DNA of 64,000 nt from Cyprinodon diabolis (taxonomy: Eukaryota; Chordata; Actinopteri; Cyprinodontiformes; Cyprinodontidae), in assembly GCA_030533445.1 (NCBI GenBank), contig CM060065.1, forward strand, positions 2,189,710 through 2,253,709. Direction: 5' to 3'. Under the pieces are notes generated by a model, which worked only from the letters and a program-made list of their open reading frames with translations, searched no databases and had not been told where the DNA came from. Below are positions 27,301-39,300 of the stretch, one piece after another. Within the stretch, counting starts at the first letter, position 1. Each line of letters starts with the position of its first letter. Both the position numbers and the translations under genes were made by a program.

Positions 27301-30300
27301 GTTCTACTTCCACCGCCACTCCTCCGCACGTCACCGTCCACGTACGTCTTCTCCTTCGTTCAAAGTCAAAATACGGAGCCGAGCTATTTTTAGCAAATGA
27401 GGGGAAAATGACAGAAATGGTTCCGACATGAAGACTAAAGACATGAGAGCTAAAAACATTCCTGCCATCTGCTTTATTTCTTCTGTTGTCAACATCTGCT
27501 GTCAACATGTTCTCCATATTCCAGAGGTGCCAAAAACAGACAAGAGTTATGAAGAGCGACTCATTTTCAAAACGTTCGTCTTGAAGTTCGTCAACGCCTT
27601 TTCACCCATCGTCTACCTGGCGTTTTTCAGGGGCAGGTGAGACGGTTTCCTCCGCGCCTTCTGAAACCCAACCCTCCTGTTTTCCTTCAGGCGATTGTTT
27701 TGATTTAAAGTCTCTGACTGACGGATGTCTTTGTTCACAGACTGGTTGGCAGACCTGGGAAATACCTCTACGTTGTTGGATCCTACAGGATGGAGGAGGT
27801 AAACCAGCTCAGGCTGTTTATCCCCATGAGCTTTGATTCACTGTCAAATGGAACAAGTAGGATTTGTCACTAATTCTATTCAGTTTATTTCTATAGCGCC
27901 AATTTACAACACGTCGTCTCAAGGTAGTTCAACCAGATCATCCAGTCAGATTGATTCAAAGTTTTCTATCTAAGGAAAACCAGCTGATTGCATCGACTCA
28001 TTGACTCTTCAGCAATCCCTCACACTAAGCATGCTTGTAGCAACAGTGGAGAGGAAAAACTCCCTTTGAACAGGAAGAAACCTCCAGCAGAACCAGAATA
28101 ATGGCAAAGGGGGGCGGGACCAAGACCCAGCAGGACTTTCCTGTAAGCAGCATATTGAAGGTTGCAGCTGCTGCAGCGCGATGTGTCATTTACTCTAATC
28201 CTGAAGCTGCCAACTCCTCAGCAAGAAAAGTCGCTATTGGCTGTCCTAGAAAACGCTAGAGGATGTCATCGCCTAATTTGCATACCTGATGTAATGCAGA
28301 CTTTTACAAAAACAATTACCGTATTTTCACGACCATAAGGCGCACCGTACTAAAAGGCGCAGTCTCAGTTATGTGTGCCATTACTGTATTTAACACACAC
28401 AAGGCGCACCGGATTATAGGGCGCGGGTTTTATATACAGGTACATGTCCTCTACTACGTTTAAATACCTCTACTGCGTATTTCAAAATACAAGTTGAGCA
28501 AAACTCAGTATGATTGTGCTTTATTCATGTATTTATTACAAAGTTTTAATCAAACCTGGGAGCTGGCCGTGAGACAGACACATCGCTGATGACAGAGCGC
28601 TGTGATCACTCCTCTGAAACAGTTTATTACGCATAAATTAACTTAAAATGCAGAAACCTGCCGACAGAATAGATGGTGATGCGTGGAAAAAACCACCTGG
28701 TCTCCATACATTCACCTCCCTCAGCCACGCTTTCATCATCTCCTCAATGAGGAGATGAGGAGTTCTGCATAAAGCACATACCTGTTCTTTTAGACACAAT
28801 CCACGCCCACACTTCTCCCTTTAACGTTCTCATGGTGGTCTCAAACGTCCGCAGTAACAACACACATAGGGCGCACATAGGGAAAAAAAAGACGTTTATA
28901 TGCGCCTTATAGTCGCGAAAATACGACACGCGAAAATAAACACAAATGCATATAATTCAGCCATTTATAAAATAAAAGAGACGGGGATATTCTTTTGCTA
29001 AAGTCTCCATTAACACAAAAAAAAGTTCCTAGATTTAGCGACGAAAGCGCTAAGTGGGAAACGCTGCCCTGAAATGCTGATTATATGATAATATTCAACA
29101 GCTGACTACTGTAAGAGCTTTTCCTTTTAAAGGAAAAGTCTGTTCAGCAAGGAAGAATCAATGGATCTTACCCTAAAACGAATACCTTTGTGGTTTTCGA
29201 TGCGATCACTGAGTCTGGGAGCGACCATTTTTGTCCAAATCTAGTAGCCCCTCCCTCCTGCCATCTTCCAGCAGTGACGTCACGGTGCGGTAAGCCTAGC
29301 GCCATTCTCCCCGCTTTACAAGCTAAATCAATGGGAACTACTAGACACATCTGCAATAAACAACAATTATTGAAGATTTCCAGAGGACTTCACCATTGAA
29401 ATTCACCAGAGCTATAGTGAAACTGACAATGCCCACGTGCATGGCAGCTGGATGCTGGAATACATCAGGTAAAAGTGGAAAAAAGAGTTATTCCACCTTT
29501 CTGATTCCTGATCATCCACGGACGGGTTGGTCGTTGGATCGCCAACTTGAAGAGGGAGGATTTTCCATCAAACTTCTGGCCAGAGAAAAAACCCGTAATA
29601 TGTAGCCAACATTTGGAAGAAGAATGTTTTCAAGATGACTTGGATAATAGCGCGTTGTGACAAACACCAGATACAGCACTGGGACTTGATCAACAGCCGA
29701 TACCGCACCGTGGCGTCACTAACCAGTAGGTGGCAGTAGTGTTCTTTGACAAACATGGATGCCTCCAGTAAAGCACATTCACATGAAAATGACTCTGAAT
29801 TAAAAACACTGATCATTTATTGAACACGATGGAATCATTTCAGATTTAAAGAACTTTCAGAGGTTTGGATTCTGAATATGAGCGACTTTTCCTTTTAAAG
29901 GACGCTTCATGCATCACCTCTATAGTGATCTGACTGGTTTAACGCTTAATGAAACTTTAGACTTTAAATAATGAGAACATCACTCATACTCTGCCTCTGC
30001 AGACACACCAGCACTTTTGTTTTCTTTGCTAATCTGATCATTCAGGAAGATGCTGCTGAGGTTCAGTGGGATCACTTCTAGTTCTGGTTTTACTCACCTG
30101 CCTTCATGATTCAGAGTGAAATATTGTTTCTGTCTGCTGTTAGTTTGAGACGTATCTGTTTTTTTATCCAGTGCGCTCATGCAGGCTGCCTGATGGAGCT
30201 GTGCATCCAACTGTGCATCACCATGCTGGGCAAGCAGCTCATCCAGAACAACCTTTTTGAGATCGGCATCCCGTAAGTCCTCTCCTCCTGGATGCACCCT

Positions 30301-33300
30301 GCAGGAGTCCTTCCTGCTGCAACTGTGTGCCGTTTCTCCTCCTCCTTTGGGCTGATCTGGGTGGAAGATTGTTTACTTTCCTGATTCTTTTAGACCAAAT
30401 CATTTAAAATTAGGCCGGATATCTGCAGAATCCAAAAGAGCAGAAATTCCAGAAAAATATGAGCAAAGCCAATAAAAAAAAAGATAATGTGACTGAAAAG
30501 AAAACCCAGAGAGATTTTCTCTGGTCATCAGGTTTTATTTTTTATTTTTTTGTGGCTCATATGCTATTTGAGACTAGGAATCGGTGAAAAACTCAAGACT
30601 GGGAAGGCTGGATTGGGAATTAAGAGTTTCCCAGCTTGATGTGGAGACATGCAGGAGACATGCAGTCCTCACCTGGAGCCATTGCTTTGGATCTGGAGGC
30701 CTTTTAATCCAGAGATTAGGACTGCAAGTCTCCTGAAACGCTGTGACATCGGCTCTCTTCACTCTCCCTTCCACAGGCGAGTGGCTCGCCAGGTCGGTTT
30801 GCCTCAACCAGCTGGCAGCCTGAGTTTCTAGTCTAGAGTAAAGAAGCAGCATTTCATCCATTTATCAACTAGAAGCCACCGCTGGCTGAAGACGAACACT
30901 GGGGGGCCTTTCCAGCTGTGCCTCTGTGACAAAACTTTCCATTTCCTGCTCACTTAGAAAGAAACCATTTCCCCATCGCTGGTGAGGATTCTCAGTCATC
31001 CAGGTCATAGTCATTCCAAAAAAGTTAAAATCAATCCACTGGACTTTGTTTCCAAGTCTGAAGACGTTTCTCTTCCATCCAGGAAGCTTTTTCAATTCAA
31101 AATATCAGAAATAGCGCTTAGTTCTAGGTTTTATCCAGCAGCCCAACAAAGCCTTGATTTGGTTTAGAAAACATGCAAATAGAAACGGATGAACGGGTCC
31201 CCCCCTTTGGAACGGGGGTCGTTTTGTTAGCCTGTAATGGCTCAGAAAACATGCAGATTGACACTGGAAAACCAGCTCCAGCTCTTAATAATGGGAGTAA
31301 TGGAGGTCGTTATTGGCCTGAAACACCAGATACTGGCCCATTGCTCGTTAAGGGTGATTGCTGGCCTGGCTGACCTGGCCAGATGTTTTGTTCCCCGTGC
31401 AATATCTCGCCAGATGTTTTGTTCCCCGTGCAATATCTCGCCAGATGTTTTGTTCCCCGTGCAATATCTCGCCAGATGTTTTGTTCCCCGTGCCATATCT
31501 CGCCAGATGTTTTGTTTCCCGTGCAATATCTCGCCAGATGTTTTGATCCCCGTGCAATATCTCGCCAGATGTTTTGTTCCCCGTGCAATATCTCGCCAGA
31601 TGTTTTGTTCCCCGTGCAATATCTCGCCAGATGTTTTGTTCCCCATGCAATATCTCGCCAGATGTTTTGTTCCCTTTCCAATATCTCGCCAGATGTTTTG
31701 TTCCCCTTCCAATATCTCGCCAGATGTTTTGTTGCCCGTGCAATATCTCGCCAGTTGTTTTGTTCGCCGTGCAATATCTCGCCAGATGTTTTGTTCGCCG
31801 TGCAATATCTCGCCAGATGTTTTGTTCGCCGTGCAATATCTCGCCAGATGTTTTGTTCCCCGTGCAATATCTCACCAGATGTTTTGTTCCCCTTCCAATA
31901 TCTCGCCAGATGTTTTGTTCCACTTCCGATATCTTGCCAGATGTTTTGTTCCCCTTGCGATATCTCGCCAGATGTTTTGTTCCCCGTGCGATATCTCGCC
32001 AGATGTTTTGTTCCCCGTGCTATATCTCGCCAGATGTTTTGTTCCCCTTCCGATATCTCGCCAGATGTTTTGTTCTCCTTGCGATATCTCGCCAGATGTT
32101 TTGTTCCCCGTGCAATATCTCGCCAGATGTTTTGTTCCCCTTGCGATATCTCGCCAGATGTTTTGTTCCCCGTGCAATATCTCGCCAGATGTTTTGTTCC
32201 CCGTGCAATATCTCGCCAGATGTTTTGTTCCCCTTGCGATATCTCGCCAGGTCAGCCAGTGCAACAAGGCCTTTGTTGGGCTACTCTATAAAAGCCTGGA
32301 ACTCCACACTAAAGCAGACATTTAGAATTGAAAAGCTTCCTGGATGGAAGCAAAACACCTTAAAACTTGGAAAACAAAGTCCATTGGATTGTTTTTTTAA
32401 CTTTTTGGAATGTTTAGAAAGAAAGATTGAAGGTTTCTCTTTGCTCTCCTGATCAGACCGAGGGTCTCAGGCTCCTCGGGTTCAGCGGTTGCTTTAATGG
32501 CTCTGTGTTTGAATGACGTTGGTGAAGAAAGCTCTGATAAAAGCTGAGGAGCTGCCAACACGTGTGGAGTGGCTCAATTCAAATCTTCACATTCACAGCT
32601 AACCAGAGGAACTTCCAGTGATAATCTCCTCTCCTTTATGCTAATTCCTTGCTTTTTGTTGGCCTCATTGGGTCAGAAATTCCTGTTTCCTCATCAGAAA
32701 TCCTCTGGATCCGGTGTTGGATGCAGAGCAGCTCAGCTGAGCCTAAATGTTTAACGTCCGCCATCGGTTCTCGCTCTGTCCAGGAAGATAAAGAAACTGA
32801 TGCGGAAGAGGAAGTCAGCCATGACCTCCAAGCAAGAGGAGGACTTTAACAAAACCCTGAAGCGCTACGAGAAGGATCACATCCTGGGTCCGTTTGTCAG
32901 CATCAACCCGGAGTACATGGAGATGAGTGAGTACCGCTGCTCATGATGCTGATGCATGTTCTCACCTCAGGATATGAGAGGATTTTGTCTTGGTCATAAC
33001 AAACCCTGGGCTAGCTGCAGCGATTGGCATGAACCTGAAGCTCCTCATTGCTGCTGAGTCTTCATGTTGCAGATGGACTCTCACCATTAAACTCAGCCTG
33101 AGTTAACTCTAGTCAGGTCTAAACTCAGCCTGAGTTAACTCTAGTCAGTCTAAACTCAGCCTGAGTTAACTCTAGTCAGTCTAAACTCAACCTGAGTTAA
33201 CTCGGCCTGAGTTAACTCTAGTCAGCTCTAAACTCAGCCTGAGTTAACTCTAGTCAGCTCTAAACTCAGCCTGAGTTAACTCTAGTCAGTCTAAACTCAT

Positions 33301-36300
33301 CCTGAGTTAACTCGGCCTGAGTTAACTCTAGTCAGGTCTAAACTCAGCCTGAGTTAACTCTAGTCAGCTCTAAACTCAGCCTGAGTTAACTCTAGTCAGC
33401 TCTAAACTTAGCCTGAGTTAACTCTAGTCAGTCTAAACTCAGCCTGAGTTAACTCGGCCTGAGTTAACTCTAGTCAGGTCTGAACTCAGCCTGAGTTAAC
33501 TCTAGTCAGGTCTAAACTCAGCCTGAGTTAACTCTAGTCAGCTCTAAACTCAGCCTGAGTTAACTCTAGTCAGTTTAAACTCAGCCTGAGTTAACTCTAG
33601 TCAGCTCTAAACTCAGCCTCAGTTAACTCTAGTCAGTCTAAACTCAGCCTGAGTTAACTCAGCCTGAGTTAGTTCTAGTCAGTCTAAACTCAGCCTGAGT
33701 TAACTCAGCCTGAGTTAGTTCTAGTCAGTCTAAACTCAGCCTGAGTTAACTCTAGTCAGCTCTAAACTCAACCTGAGTTAACTCTAGTCACTCTAAACTC
33801 AGCCTGAGTTAACTCTAGTCAGTCTAAACTCAGCCTGAGTTAACTCTAGTCAGCTCTAAACTCAGCCTGAGTTAACTCTGGTCAGTCTAAACTCAGCCTG
33901 AGTTAACTCTAGTCAGGTCTAAACTCAGCCTGAGTTAACTCTAGTCAGTCTAAACTCAGCCTGAGTTAACTCTAGTCAGGTCTAAACTCAGCCTGAGTTA
34001 ACTCTAGTCAGGTTTAAACTCAGCCTGAGTTAACTCTAGTCAGGTCTGAACTCAGCCTGAGTTAACTCTAGTCAGGTCTGAACTCAGCCTGAGTTAACTC
34101 TAGTCAGGTCTGAACTCAGCCTGAGTTAACTCTAGTCAGGTCTAAACTCAGCCTGAGTTAACTCTAGTCAGGTCTAAACTCAGCCTGAGTTAACTGTAGT
34201 CAGTCTAAACTCAGCCTGAGTTAACTCGGCCTGAGTTAACTCTAGTCAGGTCTAAACTCAGCCTGAGTTAACTCTAGTCAGGTCTAAACTCAGCCTGAGT
34301 TAACTCTAGTCAGTCTTAACTCAGCCTGAGTTAACTCTAGTCAGCTCTAAACTCAGCCTGAGTTAACTCTAGTCAGTCTAAACTCAGCCTGAGTTAACTC
34401 TAGTCAGTCTAAACTCAACCTGAGTTAACTCAGCCTGAGTTAACTCTAGTCAGGTCTAAACTCAGCCTGAGTTATCTCTAGTCAGCTCTAAACTCAGCCT
34501 GAGTTAACTCTAGTCAGCTCTAAACTCAGCCTGAGTTAACTCTAGTCAGCTCTAAACTCAGCCTGAGTTAACTCTAGTCAGTCTAAACTCAGCCTGAGTT
34601 AACTCGGCCTGAGTTAACTCTAGTCAGCTCTAAACTCAGCCTGAGTTAACTCTAGTCAGTCTAAACTCAGCCTGAGTTAACTCGGCCTGAGTTAACTCTA
34701 GTCAGGTCTAAACTCAGCCTGAGTTAACTCTAGTCAGCTCTAAACTCAGCCTGAGTTAACTCTAGTCAGTCTAAACTCAGCCTGAGTTAACTCTAGTCAG
34801 GTCTAAACTCAGCCTGAGTTAACTCTAGTCAGTCTAAACTCAGCCTGAGTTAACTCTAGTCAGCTCTAAACTCAGCCTGAGTTAACTCTAGTCAGTCTAA
34901 ACTCAGCCTGAGTTAACTCTAGTCAGGTCTAAACTCAGCCTGAGTTAACTCTAGTCAGTCTAAACTCAGCCTGAGTTAACTCTAGTCAGGTCTAAACTCA
35001 GCCTGAGTTAACTCTAGTCAGGTTTAAACTCAGCCTGAGTTAACTCTAGTCAGGTCTGAACTCAGCCTGAGTTAACTCTAGTCAGGTCTGAACTCAGCCT
35101 GAGTTAACTCTAGCCAGGTCTGAACTCAGCCTGAGTTAACTCTAGCCAGGTCTAAACTCAGCCTGAGTTAACTCTAGTCAGTCTTAACTCAGCCTGAGTT
35201 AACTCTAGTCAGTCTTAACTCAGCCTGAGTTAACTCTAGTCAGTCTTAACTCAGCCTGAGTTAACTCTAGTCAGTCTGAACTCAGCCTGAGTTAACTCGG
35301 CCTGAGTTAACTCTAGTCAGGTCTGAACTCAGTCTGAGTTAACTCTAGTCAGTCTAAACTCAGCCTGAGTTAACTCTAGTCAGGTCTAAACTCAGTCTGA
35401 GTTAACTCTAGTCAGTCTAAACTCGGCCTGAGTTAACTCTAGTCAGGTCTGAACTCAGCCTGAGTTAACTCTAGTCAGGTCTGAACTCAGCCTGAGTTAA
35501 CTCTAGTCAGGTCTAAACTCAGCCTGAGTTAACTCTAGTCAGTCTTAACTCAGCCTGAGTTAACTCTAGTCAGTCTTAACTCAGCCTGAGTTAACTCTAG
35601 TCAGTCTTAACTCAGCCTGAGTTAACTCTAGTCAGTCTAAACTCAGCCTGAGTTAACTCGGCCTGAGTTAACTCTAGTCAGGTCTGAACTCAGCCTGAGT
35701 TAACTCTAGTCAGTCTTAACTCTGCCTGAGTTAACTCTAGTCAGTCTAAACTCAGCCTGAGTTAACTCGGCCTGAGTTAACTCTAGTCAGGTCTGAACTC
35801 AGTCTGAGTTAACTCTAGTCAGTCTAAACTCAGCCTGAGTTAACTCTAGTCAGGTCTAAACTCAGTCTGAGTTAACTCTAGTCAGTCTAAACTCAGCCTG
35901 AGTTAACTTGGCCTGAGTTAACTCTTGTCAGGTCTGAACTCAGCCTGAGTTAACTCTAGTCAGGTCTAAACCCAGCCTGAGTTAACTCTAGTCAGTCTAA
36001 ACTCAGCCTGAGTTAACTCTAGTCAGTCTAAACTCAGCCTGAGTTAACTCTAGTCAGGTCTAAACTCAGCCTGAGTTAACTCTAGTCAGGTCTGAACTCA
36101 GCCTGAGTTAACTCTAGCCAGGTCTGAACTCAGCCTGAGTTAACTGTAGTCAGTCTAAGCTCAGCCTGAGTTAACTCGGCCTGAGTTAACTCTAGTCAGG
36201 TCTAAACTCAGCCTGAGTTAACTCTAGTCAGGTCTGAACTCAGCCTGAGTTAACTGTAGTCAGGTCTGAACTCAGCCTGAGTTAACTCTAGTCAGGTCTA

Positions 36301-39300
36301 AACTCAGCCTGAGTTAACTCTAGTCAGTCTAAACTCAGCCTGAGTTAACTCTAGTCAGGACTAAACTCAGCCTGAGTTAACTCTAGTCAGCTCTAAACTC
36401 AGCCTGAGTTAACTCTAGTCAGGTCTGAACTCAGCCTGAGTTAACTCTAGTCAGTCTAAACTCAGCCTGAGTTAACTCTAGTCAGGTCTAAACTCAGCCT
36501 ATTTTAACTCTAGTCAGTCTTAACTCAGCCTGAGTTAACTCTAGTCAGTCTTAACTCAGCCTGAGTTAACTCTAGTCAGTCTAAACTCAGCCTGAGTTAA
36601 CTTGGCCTGAGTTAACTCTAGTCAGGTCTGAACTCAGCCTGAGTTAACTCTAGTCAGGTCTGAACTCAGCCTGAGTTAACTCTAGTCAGGTCTGAACTCA
36701 GCCTGAGTTAACTCTAGTCAGGTCTAAACTCAGCCTGAGTTAACTCTAGTCAGTCTAAACTCAGCCTGAGTTAACTCTAGTCAGGACTAAACTCAGCCTG
36801 AGTTAACTCTAGTCAGTCTAAACTCAGCCTGAGTTAACTCTAGTCAGGACTAAACTCAGCCTGAGTTAACTCTAGTCAGCTCTAAACTCAGCCTGAGTTA
36901 ACTCTAGTCAGCTCTAAACTCAGCCTGAGTTAACTCTAGTCAGGTCTAAACTCAGCCTGAGTTAACTCTAGTCAGTCTTAACTCAGCCTGAGTTAACTCT
37001 AGTCAGTCTGAACTCAGCCTGAGTTAACTCGGCCTGAGTTAACTCTAGTCAGGTCTGAACTCAGTCTGAGTTAACTCTAGTCAGTCTAAACTCAGCCTGA
37101 GTTAACTCTAGTCAGGTCTAAACTCAGTCTGAGTTAACTCTAGTCAGTCTAAACTCGGCCTGAGTTAACTCTAGTCAGGTCTGAACTCAGCCTGAGTTAA
37201 CTCTAGTCAGGTCTGAACTCAGCCTGAGTTAACTCTAGTCAGGTCTAAACTCAGCCTGAGTTAACTCTAGTCAGTCTTAACTCAGCCTGAGTTAACTCTA
37301 GTCAGTCTTAACTCAGCCTGAGTTAACTCTAGCCAGGTCTAAACTCAGCCTGAGTTAACTCTAGTCAGCTCTAAACTCAGCCTGAGTTAACTCTAGTCAG
37401 CTCTAAACTCAGCCTGAGTTAACTCTAGTCAGTCTTAACTCTGCCTGAGTTAACTCTAGTCAGTCTAAACTCAGCCTGAGTTAACTCGGCCTGAGTTAAC
37501 TCTAGTCAGGTCTGAACTCAGTCTGAGTTAACTCTAGTCAGTCTAAACTCAGCCTGAGTTAACTCTAGTCAGGTCTAAACTCAGTCTGAGTTAACTCTAG
37601 TCAGGTCTAAACCCAGCCTGAGTTAACTCTAGTCAGTCTAAACTCAGCCTGAGTTAACTCTAGTCAGTCTAAACTCAGCCTGAGTTAACTCTAGTCAGGT
37701 CTAAACTCAGCCTGAGTTAACTCTAGTCAGGTCTGAACTCAGCCTGAGTTAACTCTAGCCAGGTCTGAACTCAGCCTGAGTTAACTGTAGTCAGTCTAAA
37801 CTCAGCCTGAGTTAACTCGGCCTGAGTTAACTCTAGTCAGGTCTAAACTCAGCCTGAGTTAACTCTAGTCAGGTCTGAACTCAGCCTGAGTTAACTGTAG
37901 TCAGGTCTGAACTCAGCCTGAGTTAACTCTAGTCAGGTCTAAACTCAGCCTGAGTTAACTCTAGTCAGTCTAAACTCAGCCTGAGTTAACTCTAGTCAGG
38001 ACTAAACTCAGCCTGAGTTAACTCTAGTCAACTCTAAACTCAGCCTGAGTTAACTCTAGTCAGGTCTGAACTCAGCCTGAGTTAACTCTAGTCAGTCTAA
38101 ACTCAGCCTGAGTTAACTCTAGTCAGGTCTAAACTCAGCCTATTTTAACTCTAGTCAGTCTTAACTCAGCCTGAGTTAACTCTAGTCAGTCTTAACTCAG
38201 CCTGAGTTAACTCTAGTCAGTCTAAACTCAGCCTGAGTTAACTTGGCCTGAGTTAACTCTAGTCAGGTCTGAACTCAGCCTGAGTTAACTCTAGTCAGGT
38301 CTGAACTCAGCCTGAGTTAACTCTAGTCAGGTCTAAACTCAGCCTGAGTTAACTCTAGTCAGTCTTAACTTAGCCTGAGTTAACTCTAGTCAGTCTTAAC
38401 TCAGCCTGAGTTAACTCTAGTCAGTCTAAACTCAGCCTGAGTTAACTTGGCCTGAGTTAACTCTAGTCAGGTCTGAACTCAGCCTGAGTTAACTCTAGTC
38501 AGGTCTGAACTCAGCCTGAGTTAACTCTAGTCAGGTCTGAACTCAGCCTGAGTTAACTCTAGTCAGGTCTAAACTCAGCCTGAGTTAACTCTAGTCAGTC
38601 TAAACTCAGCCTGAGTTAACTCTAGTCAGGACTAAACTCAGCCTGAGTTAACTCTAGTCAGTCTAAACTCAGCCTGAGTTAACTCTAGTCAGGACTAAAC
38701 TCAGCCTGAGTTAACTCTAGTCAGCTCTAAACTCAGCCTGAGTTAACTCTAGTCAGCTCTAAACTCAGCCTGAGTTAACTCTAGTCAGGTCTGAACTCAG
38801 CCTGAGTTAACTCTAGTCAGTCTAAACTCAGCCTGAGTTAACTCTAGTCAGGTCTAAACTCAGCCTATGTTAACTCTAGTCAGTCTTAACTCAGCCTGAG
38901 TTAACTCTAGTCAGTCTTAACTCAGCCTGAGTTAACTCTAGTCAGTCTAAACTCAGCCTGAGTTAACTCTAATCAGGTCTGAACTCAGCCTGAGTTAACT
39001 CTAGTCAGGTCTGAACTCAGCCTGAGTTAACTCTAGTCAGGTCTAAACTCAGCCTGAGTTAACTCTAGTCAGTCTTAACTTAGCCTGAGTTAACTCTAGT
39101 CAGTCTTAACTCAGCCTGAGTTAACTCTAGTCAGTCTAAACTCAGCCTGAGTTAACTTGGCCTGAGTTAACTCTAGTCAGGTCTGAACTCAGCCTGAGTT
39201 AACTCTAGTCAGTCTTAACTCTGCCTGAGTTAACTCTAGTCAGTCTTAACTCTGCCTGAGTTAACTCTAGTCAGCTCTAAACTCAGCCTGAGTTAACTCT

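Noticed and set aside
31237..32452. Frames of 292 to 362 codons with Cys-rich 31-residue repeats ([13 protein letters not shown])
   Set aside because: They look like a cysteine-rich protein, but the 31-bp unit read in three frames gives this automatically, on both strands.
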